DNA of 64,000 nucleotides from Limnanthes douglasii subsp. nivea (GCA_036936605.1 JAUPFV010000005.1:77202885-77266884); one strand, 5' to 3'; shown: positions 12,279 to 24,586, counted from the first letter of the stretch. Program-made: numbers and translations. Notes: generated by a model not told the origin, from the sequence alone.

Positions 12279-12288
12279 GAGGGGGAGA
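12279..12288 (+). other. Polypurine tract
   Basis: GAGGGGGAGA directly before the 3' LTR start TGTTGGG at 12291. It primes plus-strand DNA synthesis in LTR retrotransposons. Confidence 0.85.
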
Positions 12289-12290
12289 TT

Positions 12291-12940
12291 TGTTGGGCTC
12301 TTCCTATGTGGGAGTCCAATTATCATATGGGCTAAGCCCAATTTGGATAACACATAGGATTTGGTTTATGTATAAATATATATTTATACAGTGTCTTTCG
12401 GAGATGAGCATGATATTCTATAGTGCAGTTGTTGAGAGAAAAAGGGGATTCGAGGCGGAACTTTGTGCTTTCAATCGGACTGTCTCCGGTTGTCTGATCG
12501 GCTTCAATTTTGGTGAGAAGGCTCGTCTACTTGTCCTCTACAATATGTCCAGAGGGTTTTTGATTTGGAGTCATTTCAGTGTGTGTTTCGATCATCTTCT
12601 TCTAACTGCGTTTTGGGGATATTTCAGTGAGTTTTCTGATTTCGGTTCATTATCTTGTGTATTGGGGTTGTATATGAAGTTGTCATACTTCTTGTTGCGT
12701 ATGCTCTAGTTTTATCTAGAGAATAGTTTTGTAACCTATCTTCTGATAGTGAATATTTGGTTGGACTCCGAAATCAGTCTCGTGTTTTTTACTTCCTACA
12801 CTGGGAAGGTTTTCCACGTAAAAAGTGTTCTATGTTGTTTGCGTTTATTTTATTCAGACTTGATATTTTGTTTGGGATCGTTATCTCTATTATACTTGAT
12901 TCAACAATGAATATTTCGTTTGTGTTTCTATTTCTTGTCA
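12291..12940 (+). repeat. 3' LTR of the copia element
   Basis: Starts TGTTGGGCTC and ends TTTCTTGTCA, followed by the TSD. A 139-codon open frame inside it (12290-12709) has no known domain and is LTR sequence. Confidence 0.95.
12371..12380 (+). promoter_or_regulatory. TATA box in the copia 3' LTR
   Basis: Second copy of TATAAATATA, at the same LTR offset as 7631. It could drive readout transcription into the flank at 12941 onward. Confidence 0.55.
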
Positions 12941-12945
12941 TGAAA
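12941..12945. repeat. Target site duplication TGAAA (right)
   Basis: Right copy of the copia target duplication. In unit B the sequence starting at this exact base is joined directly to sequence matching about 5003 (junction near 32896). Confidence 0.9.
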
Positions 12946-13410
12946 TTGTATACATGTTTTCAATGCATTACTTTGGTTTTTCAAAGGGTACAAATATGAT
13001 AACTTTGAGAAGTCGTTTAAAAACAAAATATATTATTTAAAACAAGTTTGTAAGTAGAAATTGGAGCAGCCCCGTCCCCTATAAACATATGTGTACAAAA
13101 CCTAAAACATTATTGACATGAGAATCATAAGTCAGATAAGGTAATGTATGTGATTTTCCAAGGTGATAGTAGTGACAAAGCATAAATTTTTTATTAACAT
13201 CAATAATGATATTACATTGTTTTAGAATTTTAGATAAAACTTGAAAAGAGAGATTGCATAGTCTTATGTGCTAGCCTTTTATCTTTGACACGTATTCCCT
13301 ATTACCTAGGACTGAATTAGGAACAATAACACTAGGATTGTAATGTTGAAACTTATGTGGTTTCTCAATCCAATAGAGTCCTCATTTGGATGTACTTGTT
13401 AACAAAGTCC
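12946..13410 (-). pseudogene. Old copia pol remnant, continued from 7549
   Basis: Matches 20540-20995, where the minus strand still encodes the GAG-pre-integrase C-H-Y-C block and the start of the integrase core with F-L-D-D-F-S-R-F. Here it is more decayed. It ends at a T-run at 13411 where the LINE was inserted. A closer copy is at 32897-33366. Confidence 0.65.
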
Positions 13411-13845
13411 TTTTTTTTGTCCAAATCCTTAACAAAACAAAAACATTTATAGAATTCAACATAAATTGAATTTTGTTTCCTTAAAATTGAGACTTTTATT
13501 TCACTAACATATAGTACAAAGGGTTCAGTTTGAAAGAATACAGAAACTTAAGCTAGGGTTACAAAGGGGAAAAATCCTCAAATCAAAGAAAAATCACGAA
13601 ATAAAAAAATCATCCTTGCATTCTTCCTCATCCTAATTACTTTGTACAATAGTGATTGAAAAGTATATAGATGTTCGAAAATCATCATGAATCCCAGACA
13701 AAAATTTAAAGAGACCAAGAAGATTCGCAGAAGACCCATTAAAAATCCAGAGACAAAAAACCCCCAAAGACGGGAACTATCAGGAAAAGAAATCTGGTAT
13801 GTAATGTTGTAACCTTATTCCAAATCTTTAGAAAGATGAACTTGT

Positions 13846-14100
13846 TTAAAGGTTGAGATCCCCTCTAAAATATCTAGTTCCCAACCCTTCAAGGAAGGTA
13901 ATTTCCCTTAGGTAGCTTGGAGCGTCACTCTTGGTAAAGTTTATGGTTTGATTGGAAGATAGCGTTGCCTTGGCAATCCAATTTGCCGATTTATTTAGTT
14001 CCCAGAAGATATGAATCAGTCTCATATTTGAGGATATTAGATTCCGGCACCATGAGAGAATTGTCTTAAGAAACCAAAAGATTTTCCCATAAAGAATCAT
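13846..14100 (-). pseudogene. LINE RNase H domain fragment
   Basis: The frame carries the end of a plant non-LTR retrotransposon RNase H: I-H-I-F-x-E-L-N-K-S-A-N-W-I-A, matching the H-V-x-R-E-x-N-x-x-A-D pattern of that family, with N in place of the usual catalytic D. It follows the zf-RVT region in LINE order. The best-preserved version is in 33773-34357, where the D is present. Non-functional. Confidence 0.7.
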
Positions 14101-14547
14101 TTCAGTAAGAATGTAAGAGTTTGTTTAAATGTCCAGTTGATTGCTACGTTTTTCATAACAAAGAGTCAGCCCATCAAACAACGCCCTACACTCAGCCACC
14201 ACCGAAACTGTTTTACCATATGATCGACCATAACCAAATAAGATTTATCTCTCACAGTTTCTAACAAACCCCATTCCATTGGACTCACCAGAGAGACTAC
14301 ATGCTCTATCACAATTGAGCTTATATATGTTTAGTTTAAGGCTGCTCCAAGCAAAAGACAACGAGACCCTTGGTTTGTCTAGATAGTTAATACAGACAAG
14401 ACTATGACCAGCCTTTCTTTCTAAATCCTAGTGCTTTCTCTTGCAGATATTGGTTCTATCCAGAGCAACCAAAGTATTCTTGATGAAGAAAATCATAGAG
14501 TTAGAACTAAACATCTCCCCTTTATGTCTCATATTATACTTTAGGTA

Positions 14548-14886
14548 TCATATTACCCAGGAAATAATAGAAGGTAGAATGGTACGTATGTGAACTGATC
14601 TATCAGTTGACCAGTACCAGGTCTTAACCATGTGAGAAAAAGTCATATTTCTATAAATCAGTATGTTGAATATTGCTGCAGAATGGCACCACACATTCCA
14701 AGCATTCTCACAACTTACAACAAAATGGTTTATGTTTTCTGTGTTGTCACAATGATGAGATTTAGATGCTATATGTATGTTCTTTTTTTGCAGTACAATA
14801 TCCACAATGAGCCAGTTGTGAAGAGCTGTCCACAGAAGCATGGCGATTTTTCGAGGTGTAATCGGGTTCCAAATTTTCCTCCACAT
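14548..14886 (-). pseudogene. LINE zf-RVT region fragment
   Basis: Minus-strand frame with I-W-N-P-I-T-P-R-K-I-A-x-L-L-W, then a C-D-N-T-E-N-I-N-H-F pair and a W-N-V-W block. This is the layout of the zinc-binding reverse transcriptase domain (zf-RVT) found after RT in plant LINEs. The first cysteine of the pair seems lost. It is part of the element at 13411-17035. Confidence 0.7.
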
Positions 14887-15210
14887 GTTAGAGTAGTTTC
14901 TTTTGATTCTAATAGCATTCCATGTAGTTTTAGTATTAAAAAAGTTATCATTAGAGATAGACTAGTAAATAGAGTCAGGTATTCCTTAATTTAAAGAAAC
15001 TTTCTGAATGTTATCTAATTGAGAGAGTACAAAATCATCCTCCAGCTTGGCCAAATTCCAATTGTCATTATCCTAAAAGTCCCTTACTTCTCTACATTCA
15101 AACTCAAACCTTTCCTCACCATGATTGAATGTAATAAATGGTTTAATAAAGCACCATATGTCAAGAAGTATATTCATTTTACCTTCCTCAATATACCAGA
15201 AGATAAACCT

Positions 15211-15591
15211 CTATGCATTGTCCCTAACATTGAGAAGTTTAATCCAAGTTTTTGAACTTCTCATAGGTTTAGGGGCAGTTATAGGATGAGAGGTTTTACA
15301 GTATATTGAGAACATTAGTCTGGAACATAAGGATTTATAAGTTCTGAATTTTAACCAGAGTTTGTGAGAAAATACATTTTGAAGATCATCAATGTTCCTC
15401 ATGTTTAAAACCTCAATCTTTAAATGGATTGTAGATCGTAGACCATTGAGCCCAATTGATAGTCTGATTTCATTCTTTAGAACCCCATAAAAATTTATTA
15501 AATAGAATTTGAATTCTTTGAATAACTGTCTTTGGTAACACAGATTAATATAAGTAGGGAATTTGTAAAGAATAGATTGAATCAAGATCAT
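15211..15591 (-). pseudogene. LINE post-RT region fragment
   Basis: The frame begins M-I-L-I-Q-S-I-L-Y-K-F-P-T-Y, matching the plant LINE block in which the RT thumb region ends in a pattern like x-L-I-K-S-V-L-x-x-x-P-x-Y. The rest is diverged. It lies between the RT and zf-RVT fragments in the right order and strand. Confidence 0.6.
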
Positions 15592-15741
15592 TTTACCACC
15601 AAAGTTTAATGTAGTTTGATCGAGTCAGCTGTTTTAGATCTAATTTTAAACACTAACTCATCATAGTTAATAATTGAATTGGTGTTACTTACAGGATTTC
15701 CCAAATACTTGAATGAGACATTGATGTGATTGCAACCCAAC

Positions 15742-16903
15742 CTAGATTCTAGAGCAGTAATCCTTTAAAACTATCAGTTTCGATTTATTTTTATTAATAT
15801 TCTTTCTTAATTTGTCTCCATAATGTGACAGTAGATTCATAATTTTTGAGATGGAAGAGGAGGCCCCATTGTATAAGATCAGCAGGTCATCAACAAAAGC
15901 CAAATAATGTATGTTTATGTTGTTTCTTCTTTTATGTTTTGTAGAATGAAATGCTCTAACTAGTCTTTCCAACCCCCTTGAGTAGATATTCTTAAGCCAA
16001 AATAAAGAGGCTAGGTGACAGGGGGTCACCTTGTCTTAGCCTTTTGTTGGATTTGAAAAAAACCTTTAGCTTCCCCATTAACAACCACTGAGAAAAGGAA
16101 ATTGTCAATACTTTTCCCAATTATCCTTAAGAATCCCTGACTGAAACCAAATGCAGCAATAATGCTTAAGCGAAAGGTGTGGTCAAGTCTATCGAAGGTT
16201 TTGGCCATATCTAATTTCAAAATTATGTTTCCACCTCTAGATTTTAAGTTGACATCATAGGCTAGCTCTTTAGCAATCAAAATATTCTCGTGAATATATC
16301 TCCCCTTAACAAAGGCACCATGAACATCAGAAATAAGATTAGGCAGAATCATAGCTAGTCCGTTGTTTATCAATTTTGACACAATTCTTTTAAACAATGT
16401 GGTTAGATTGATAGGTCTAAAATCTTTCAAAGACTTACGAGATGTAGTTTTAGGTATTAGAAATAAAACAGTAGCATAAATACCTTTAGAAATAGCAGAG
16501 CCGTTGAAAATCTCACAAACAATGTCACATAGGTCATCAACTATAATAGGCCAACAAACTTGGTATAATTTTACGTTGAAACCATTAGGACCAGCTGCTG
16601 AATTAGGATTCAAATCCTTGATAACATAGTAGGTTTTTAATTTTTAGGATAAGCCAGAAGTATTTCATTGTCTTCATCTTTAACTAGCTTAGGGGTGTGG
16701 TCAACAATTAAGTTGGAGTTCCATGGATTAGGGAGATCTGTCATCAAATTCTTGTAGTAAACAACTGTTGAGTCACCAATAGTGGAAGGGTCATCAATCC
16801 ATTTAGAACCATACCATATCCTATGAATCCTATTACGTCTGTTTTGTTTTTTCACAAAAATATGAAAAGGCAGTGCTCTTATCATTGTCTTTGAGCCAAA
16901 CAT
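15742..16903 (-). pseudogene. LINE reverse transcriptase, broken
   Basis: From right to left: a linker frame (16637-16903); the RT palm and fingers (16026-16613) with S-A-A-G-P-N-G-F, F-R-P-I-N-L, and L-D-M-A-K-T-F-D-R-L-D-H, in which the first catalytic D lies; then, in another frame (15742-16029), the catalytic F-V-D-D. The join near 16026 is a frameshift at the R-Q-G-D-P-L-S-P block, which is itself decayed. The order matches the RVT_1 domain of L1-type LINEs. Not functional. Confidence 0.85.
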
Positions 16904-17044
16904 ACTGGTTTTTCGTCTCCCCGTAAGCTTCTTCTCTAGAAAGTAGGGTTAGATTGTTATTTTTATCAGAGTTTAAGAATTCCTTTTGTTCTATAGAATT
17001 AGTTATCAGATACTTAGCTTCTTTGTAGCTGATTTCAATAATAA

Positions 17045-19136
17045 TTTCTGACCGATAATATAAAGAAGAATATCATATTCTCAATAGAAAACCGATGTGA
17101 TCATCCATGAAATAAACAGACTAACGATCGTAGGACGTATAATAGAATCTCATTATCCCATACGGATAACAAATCTTGTTGTGGGTAAAACAAAGAATAA
17201 GAAGTAGAGAATGTGCGTGGACTTCACGAAATTAAACACAGCATGCCTGAAAGACCTTTTCTCACTATTACAGATTGAACAACTTGTAGATGCGACATCA
17301 AGTAATAAAATGCTATCAATCATGGATGATTTCACATCATACAATCACATCCAAATAAAAATGACCAAGAATACCGGATGTTCATCACACAAAGAGTGTT
17401 TCATTACTATAAAGTAATATCTTTTGGATTAAAAAATATCAAAGCAACCTATCAAAGGTTAGTACACAAAATATTTACACACAAATATAAAGAAATATTT
17501 ACGCCTATATTAACGAAATGTTGGTCACAATCTTACATAAAGAAGACTATCTGGTAGACCTTGGCGAAACATTCGACAACCTCATACATGTGAATCTCAA
17601 ACTCAATCCTGAAAAATGCACCTTCAGTGTTCGGTAAGAAACATTCTTGGGATATATGGTAAGCGAGAAAGAAAGCAAGAAAATCTAACCGAAGTCGCTA
17701 ATTTGACATTAATATTGGCTTAACCATTCTCCTTTCTTGATCCTTAGATAAGTATCGACCATTTTTCAAACATTAAAAAAAGTAGCCAAATTCTAACGGA
17801 ATCTAGAGTGCGAGAAGACATTCAAAACCATCGAAATATTATTGTTCTCACATGAGGTTTTAACGTAACAAAATCAAGGACAAACCCTGTACCTATATCT
17901 AGCAATATCAAATCATGTAGTTAGTGTATTTATAATCAATGAGGAAGAAAATGAGCCCAAAGGAGTATACTATGTAAATAAATATTTACTACCATTAGAA
18001 ATGTAATATTTGCTGGTTAAAAACATTAGCTCTAAAATTAATAGTAGTGGCTAGGGAAATGAGGCCATATTTTCAAGGATAAACTATATGGTGCGAACTT
18101 CTTTCCCCTATGAGGACTGTATTATAAACACTTGAGATTTTAGAAAGATTAACTTCATGCTTAGTAAAATTAGGGTATTATGATGTTATATTCGAGCCTA
18201 GAACAACCATAAAGGTCCAAGTGGTAATTGACTTCCTTATATAATTCAGATTGGAAAGAAATATCGTCATAAACGACAATATACAAAGCACATGGAGCGT
18301 AAAAACTGACGGAGGAAATTAAAATCAAGGTTCAAAGAACATGATACAATTTTTCTCCCCATAGTGTGATATTCAGAATCAATATATTCGACTCGGATTC
18401 CGAACTTCAATCATATGGTTTTGTTTCACGAAAATTTATGAAGAAAAAAAGTAATAATCTTAACAAATTCCCAACTAGTAGTTCACCAAATGACATATCA
18501 TGCTGAAGCAACAAAAAATAACATAATCCAGTAGCTAAAGAAGGTACATCAATTTTTTCTTCTTCATTTAAGCATATCGAATTCAAACAAGAGTAAATCA
18601 TAAATCACATTGCCTAGTCACTTCTTATCAACGGTCACAACCAATAGGTAATGGTAATGAAAGAGGAAATTGAGTAGGAAGATTGGCGAACACCAATCAT
18701 AAATTATCTAACACAAGGCATAATACCTGAAGAAAAAAAGAGGTCACAAAAAATAATATCCTCAAGATAGTGTGGATAGCTGACACAACGTACAAAAAAG
18801 TTCTATCACATTATATATTAAGGTGTATAATTGTAAAGATGCACTTTTTTTAATGGAAGAATTACATACGGGAATGATGTGCTCAGTACAGATACAAAGC
18901 TCTAATTAAAAAAAATACTATTATAAGGTTATTAAATGGCCAATAATTATGAATGATACAAAGAAAAAAAAGTAAAAATATGTGATACATGCCAAAGATT
19001 TGTAAACTTAATCAATGTGCCAACAATACTACTGGAGAAAATAATATAAATTATTACGTTCGAGACATGGGATATGGACATCGTACCACTATTCTCGATG
19101 TTCTCGTGAGAAATAAAATACATGATTGTAGTTGTA
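17045..19136 (+). pseudogene. Old Ty3/gypsy pol remnant (unit A)
   Basis: Plus-strand traces follow gypsy pol order. RT starts at about 17110-17420 with M-C-V-D-F-T-K-L-N-T-A-C and M-D-D-F-T-S-Y-N. Then come a V-N-L-K-L-N-P-E-K-C block (17590-17630), an RNase H region with W-S-V-K-T-D-G-G (18295-18320), an integrase zinc-binding region with C-D-T-C-Q-R (18980-19000), and the first integrase D block at 19065-19136. The sequence fits the Tat-like side of gypsy. Many frameshifts and stops, several shared with unit B (for example the stop after 17636), so the decay predates the duplication. It ends sharply at 19136, the duplication breakpoint. Confidence 0.8.
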
Positions 19137-19364
19137 TATTAATAGGCCTTGTTAATGGTTTATGTGACATTTTCCAGTGAAAATGGAGATTTTATGTGTT
19201 TGTAGGAAATAAAGATAGAATGACATAAAAACATAAATTTGAGTTAAATCGAAGGGTAAAATAGTAAAAGCATGTATTAAGAAAAAGTTTATTAATTTTT
19301 TGACAGAGGAAATAATAAAATTTAGAGAGAATTAGCATTTCTCTAAAATTTGATAATTTTAAAA
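19137..19364. other. Start of unit B: rearranged spacer sequence
   Basis: Resembles parts of 3775-4100 and then the hAT target region around 5040-5063. It is non-coding. The hAT element is absent here; one copy of TTTAATAG is present in the right context near 19360. Confidence 0.55.
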
Positions 19365-19599
19365 TTTAATAGTTATAATAATTTTATACATGCATAATAT
19401 AAATTTATTCTAATATCCATCAAATTTGTAAAAACGTTTAAACATAGAATATTGTAGAAATATTAATATTATATGATATATATATTCATAATAAAAATAT
19501 GAAAAAATAAAAATGACAGAAAATAGACCAAAGAAATCTCACAATTTTATTTAAAATTATTTCAAATTATATAAATAATGTAATAGTTAATTTTTCTTG

Positions 19600-21971
19600 G
19601 AAAATGTAGGTTAGTGACATGTAGGGAGTTTGGCATAGAAGGTGTTAGAACTGAGTGAGTAGGAAAGTCATGAACAATATGAAATTTAAGTAGAAGGTGT
19701 AGTAACTTGAAGAGAAAGTAAAAGTTGTGTCTAAGTATGTGGACTTACTAAAGGCTGGTGAGTAACATGTATTTGTGTCTATGATGCATGACAAACATGT
19801 GGAGAACATGAACCCGATATAGCACAAAATGATGATGTACTTGGCAAGATATCAAGATAGGATCCATGTAAGCTTATTTCATCAGTACTCTTAAGCAAAC
19901 TACATTGCATTGTGTCACTAAACATATAATTAAGAGTAGGAAAGCTAGAAAACCAAATTAAACTTAGACTTGGCACAGATGACTGATCTTGAGTAGGTTG
20001 TAGGAACTGTTTGACACAATGAAACTCTAGCTCATTAAACACCACATGCCTAGAAATGTAAACCTTACTAAAGGATGCTAAACACTTATAACCTTTGTGA
20101 ATAACATAATAACCTACGAATACACACTTAGTGGAATGATACACGAACTTGTGTTTTTAAAATGGCCTAAAGCATTCATAGTAGGCACACCCAATTACCC
20201 TTAGAAATGAGTAATTAGGTTGCTCATAATAATATTTTTCATATAGGTGTTTGTATTATAGTATAACAGTGGGTAGCCTATTTATAAAATATATCATAAT
20301 AAAGTTTACATCAAACCAGAAATAAAATGGTAGTTGAGACTGAGCCAAAAGTGTATATGTCTGTTTTTTCTCTCTACCCTACCATTTTGGGCAGAATAAT
20401 AAGGACAAGAATGTCTTAGTTTCACGCGAGACTAAATGGTGTGGGATACAAATGTTTAGTATTCACCACAACCTTCAGTCTGCAATACCTTGATCTTTGT
20501 TTCAAAATTAGTCTCAATCTTTCTTTGAAATTGCATAAACGTTTTCAATACATAACTTTTGTTTTTCAAACTGTACATTGATGAGAACCTTGAGAAGTCA
20601 TCTAAAAAAAATATAGTATTTAAAACAAGTTTTTTTGTTGAAACTTGAATAGTCCCCAAAAGATATTTGTGTACAATACCTAAAACATTATTGGCATGAG
20701 AATCAGAAGTGTGATAAGGTAATCTATGTGATTTTCCAAGCTGACAGTAGTGACAAAACATAGATTTTTCATTAACATTAATAACAACATTACATTATCT
20801 TATAAATTTTTATAAAACTCGAAAAGAGAGATGGCATAGTCTCATGTGCTAACCTTTTATTTTTTACACATATTCTCTATCACCTAAGACCGACTTAGAA
20901 ACAAGAACACTAGGATTATAATCTTGAAACTTATGTGGTTTCTTATTGTATTGGAGTACTCTTTAAGATCTGCTTGTTAACAAAGTCCTTTTTTTATTAG
21001 TGAACGTATATTTTTAGAAATGTTCGGAACATGTAGAATGTTTTTAAGGGCTAATGTTTTTTTTATCAACTATATGAATACTAGAATTACCAATTTTTTA
21101 TTAAACAGTTATGGACATTTTTAACCTTGCCAGAGACCTTATTGTGACCACGTCCCTTACAAGTATGATTGTACCTTCTTCTATAATTATTTCCATTCCT
21201 AAATCTGTAGCCAAGACCCTAGCCTGTAGGGTAGGAACTCTGGTCTCTTGTGTTGTTGTTGGTATTATGACAACCTTGTGATTTGTTGTCTCCTCTGTTT
21301 GAATTCTTGTTGGTCATTAACAAAGTAAGACTATAAATTTTAGGCTAAACAAATAATCCAATCTACTTTCGAAACTTAGTAGGTTAGTTTCAAAATGAAT
21401 TCACCTTTGAATTCCTTGTCTGTTCGATTCATAACTATATGAGTATACTCTGATTCGAAGTTAGCAAGGGCTTGTAAGACTAACTCATCAATGATTACAG
21501 TACAACATACTAGTACCAAATTATCAGTAATGAATTTTTACTTAGCCAAGTACTCCTCCATAGTTTGTCCTCCCTCTCTAGTTCTCTAAAATTCACTTCT
21601 AAATGAAGTGACTCTGACTCTAATTTGTGAGCCAAATGGTCTTATTAAGGAATCCCAAAATCTCTTATTAGATTCTTATTCTACCAAGTAAGTTGTTAGA
21701 TGGAAGAGATGATGGTGAAAAACCATCCAAGTAAGAGTTGGTCTCTAAAGTACAACTCTTCATAAGGAGAATTATGAACAAGTATTCCAACATAATCAAA
21801 GATAACATATGAAGGACAAGGGATATCACCTGAGATATGACCAAACATACAATTACCTCTGATGATTGCGACAATCATGGTCTTCAAGAGTAAGAAATTG
21901 GTCATGTCTAGCTTCATTATGCTACTCTTGTTCCCTATTTGAGAGATTTGTGATTTATTGTTCATATTCAT
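19600..21971 (-). pseudogene. Old Ty1/copia gag-pol remnant (unit B left part)
   Basis: Reads right to left as one decayed copia element. Gag starts at 21971, 67 bases after the PBS, with the same gag blocks as 1-689, then a basic region that may be the remains of a zinc knuckle (21130-21240). GAG-pre-integrase plus integrase core lie at 20456-20761 (C-H-Y-C, then F-L-D-D-F-S-R-F). The post-integrase block is at 19779-20144 (K-C-V-F-V-G-Y, Y-I-S-R-H-V-V-F). RT is missing or unrecognisable to the left. Several frames are used, so it is inactive. This is the least interrupted version of this old copia family in the window. Confidence 0.8.
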
Positions 21972-22037
21972 GTCAAGTTAAAAACAACCATAAGCAATTG
22001 TTTCGAATCTCAGGAATAGAGAGGTGATGTTAGATGT

Positions 22038-22049
22038 GCTCTGATACCA
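22038..22049 (-). other. Primer binding site (initiator tRNA-Met), unit B copia
   Basis: TGGTATCAGAGC on the minus strand, between the gag start (21971) and the probable 5' LTR. Duplicate of 756-767. Confidence 0.85.
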
Positions 22050-22051
22050 AG

Positions 22052-22486
22052 CTAGGAATCAAAAAAAAAATCGTAGAAACATTTTTTATTGCACTAGTTG
22101 TACATTCAACAGTTGAATTTGTTGTAACAAATTTAGTTATTATTCACGTTGCTCAACCTTATGTATACATAGCTTGTTGACATGGGATTTATTTAAAAAA
22201 ACCATAGGCTTCAGTTAAAGACTTACTTGACCCAGATCCAATAACTAATGGCCAAATAGCTTTTTATAACAAATACACTTCACATGTAACTCTTCTCTCT
22301 GCAAGCCTGGATTAAGTCAAGTCGTTTTCCTTCTTCTTGTAAAACCTGTATGTTATTTCTCCTTACTCAAGATTGTATCGACCTTCATCTTCATTCTATA
22401 TAATTTTATCTTTATTTCTTAGCTTGATAACCTAGACACATTCCTAAAGTGTCGTAAACTGCTACAAGCTTACAACACTCGCTACA
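22052..22486 (-). repeat. Probable 5' LTR of the old copia element (unit B)
   Basis: Duplicate of 771-1202. The TATA motif of unit A is changed here (TATACATAAG on the minus strand). Borders are approximate because the partner LTR was not found. Confidence 0.45.
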
Positions 22487-24017
22487 AGATTATTTCATAG
22501 AGAATAAATAATTATATTATTATTTGTACATTTTTTTCTACTAGATATATTTCAAACTATTCTCAAATCGTCTAAAACATTTTTAAAATATAAAAAATAA
22601 TATGAATACTAAATATTATACATATAACATAATAATGTGCACTTAATCGTATTTTATAAATAGTAAAAAAAAATTTATTTTATTCGATGATAGACACCGC
22701 AAATAACTTTCCCGTGTAATACGTATGCTAAGACTTGCAAACTTTTAAGTACTTTCCAATGGTATTGTTCGCAACTTTTAAATCTCGAAGTTAATCATAA
22801 TCATCAAATTAGTTATTTAGATCATTGTTTCTTGATTTACATCGTTCATACAAAAGTGCTCATCGTTCTAATTTATTCTCTATGTGTAGACGAAGGTACC
22901 GCTGATTGCAATTTATTTTTTATATACAAACATGCTTATATCGTCTTTGGTTACCGATGACAAGATTGGTCCAAGATATCCGAAACAAATCCAAAAATTA
23001 TAGTAGTAAATTTATTAAATACTTATTTATAACGTTTATGAAAACCAATTAATAAAAATATAAACAATAATATTTTATTTGACTTTGACTATAAATAATT
23101 TATTTTACTAAAGCACCCGTAAAAAAATATTAACACACCTACTTCTCCGAGCTTTAAGTATCAGTTAAGTTATGTTTTTATTTATTACCTTAATGAAAAT
23201 CTTTATCTCTAATGGATAAGATAGTCTTAAACCGCATATATCGGTAACCATAATAAATTACAATTGCTTTTTTTCCTTATTTTTCCTTTTTAATTTTGAG
23301 TAGTATATCCTTTTAATTATCTTTGTTTCTTTAATTATCTATTTTTTTTTCAAGTTATATATTGATTTTTAAAATTTACAACAGTTTTCAAATAAATTGA
23401 AATTTCACTAAAGAGAAAACGTTAACATATTTGTATGTAAAAATGGGTATGCGGTTTTTTAGCAATAAACAAATAAAATATAAAAAATTAAATTATTTTG
23501 TAAAAACAAAATATATTGTCGTATTCATCCAGATTATAGGTTTGAATTTAAATCAAATTTAAAATATTAAAATATTAAATACATAATTGTGAATCAATAA
23601 GAAAAGCTAATTACCGCTCTAAAATAAGAGAGTAATTTTTCATAATTGAATAAACACAGTCCAAAATTTTCATTTTGATATAAAAAATTCATCGACTCTT
23701 CATTTTTCTACGCACAACGTAAGAAAGTAAACCACATAAGGTGGTCTCGAGCTACCCCTGTCGGGACCACTAACTCCGCATTGATAATCAATTAGAATAG
23801 AGAGTTGGATTTCTAAGTTTATTTTAAAATTATTTTCAAATAATCCTTATTATGTATAAAACTCTACAAATGTGGTAATATAAAGACGAATATGGATACT
23901 TAATAATATGTATATAACATAAAAATGTCTAATCAATAATATTTTATAAAAAGATAAAAAAAAAATATTTTATTCAATGATAGACAATCCAAATCCAAAA
24001 AGAAAACATGAGATTGG
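22487..24017. other. A+T-rich spacer, no gene seen
   Basis: Duplicate of 1203-2733 with scattered substitutions and small indels. Nothing coding was recognised. Confidence 0.6.
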
Positions 24018-24438
24018 TTATTGATCTCACTCATAACAATCATGATAAGGCGTACAGATTTTCTTTTCAAATACCTCCCAGTACCATTGTTGGCATCTTC
24101 TAAAATCTCGAGGATCATCATAAACATCGAACGAGTGATTCCCACCTTTCCAAATGAATATACAAAAGTATATGGTGTTATTCAAATAACTTGTGTAGAA
24201 ACCAAAAGACCATTCACCGTCTTTCTCAAGTATATGAACGCCTAAATCATCGTCTCCTGATTTACAATGCACAGACAAAGCTTCTCCTGATTGTAACTTG
24301 TTCTTTATGTAAACATGATTTTTACCCTCTATTCATGTTTTGTTAGATATGACACGATTTACTTCCCACAACCAAAAGATTATTCACAAATAACATATCC
24401 AAAACAAAAGAAAGGATAAAAAATTCCAAAAGCTTTAT
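24018..24438 (-). pseudogene. Dead duplicate of the S1-family gene
   Basis: Aligns along its whole length with the intact gene at 2734-3153. The start codon is changed from ATG to ATA (24436-24438). One T is inserted near 24360, giving a frameshift in the segment after the signal peptide. The TGG codon of the K-T-W-L motif is changed to TGA. Near the end, a second TGG has become TGA (24027-24029), which removes the last three residues. The central domain (24030-24278), with H-C-K-S-x-D-D-D-L-G and R-R-C-Q-Q, is still open, with a few replacements such as R93 to I and C118 to W (numbering of the intact copy). The C118 change removes a conserved cysteine, so the product would be unlikely to fold even if made. 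Confidence 0.9.
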
Positions 24439-24586
24439 TTTTATGCTAGTACATAGAATGAATATAAGTTGCGGAGAAAATATAAGTATTTATACTTGGA
24501 AAATATAATATTTATGGAAAATAATTGATTATATACAAAACAATAATATTTTGATCATTAAAAGATAGTTATTGTACATTATAATT

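Larger units (their letters stand above)
7550..12940 (+). mobile_element. Complete Ty1/copia element, Tork/Tnt1-like
   Basis: This 5.39-kb element has LTRs of 651 and 650 bp. The flanking 5-bp target duplication TGAAA (7545-7549 and 12941-12945) is perfect. An initiator-Met PBS follows the 5' LTR and a purine tract precedes the 3' LTR. Gag, protease, integrase, RT and RNase H lie in one frame in copia order. By hand alignment the two LTRs differ at about 30 positions, roughly 95% identity, so this is a fairly recent insertion. It sits inside an older minus-strand copia pol remnant. Five internal stop codons make it defective. The Tork/Tnt1 lineage is inferred from the gag layout and the K-H-I-D-V-R-Y-H-W-I-R block near the C terminus. 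Confidence 0.95.
13411..17035 (-). mobile_element. 5'-truncated L1-type LINE (unit A)
   Basis: The 3' end is marked by a poly-A tail seen as eight T's at 13411-13418. At that point the uninterrupted copia paralogue near 20990 diverges. Reading leftwards on the minus strand, the element has: a linker before RT (16637-16903), RT (15742-16613), a post-RT region (15211-15591), a zinc-binding zf-RVT-like region (14548-14886) and a C-terminal RNase H (13846-14100). No endonuclease domain is present; 5' truncation is the rule for LINEs. All frames are broken. A copy with an internal 2.4-kb deletion is at 33367-34735. Confidence 0.85.
1..19136. repeat. Segmental duplication unit A (left end outside window)
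   Basis: Unit A matches unit B block by block: 1-3290 with 21245-24577, about 4270-5003 with 32165-32895, 12941-14170 with 32897-34130, 16527-17110 with 34135-34740, and 17585-19136 with 34760-36326. Identity read by eye is roughly 93-97%. The matching left part of unit B (19137-21244) would lie about 2.1 kb upstream of position 1. The unit contains an S1 gene, a copia remnant, a LINE and a gypsy remnant. It later received a hAT MITE at 5064 and a copia element at 7550. Confidence 0.8.

Noticed and set aside
12290..12709. 139-codon plus-strand frame
   Set aside because: Entirely within the copia 3' LTR. The 5' LTR version is interrupted and no domain is seen.
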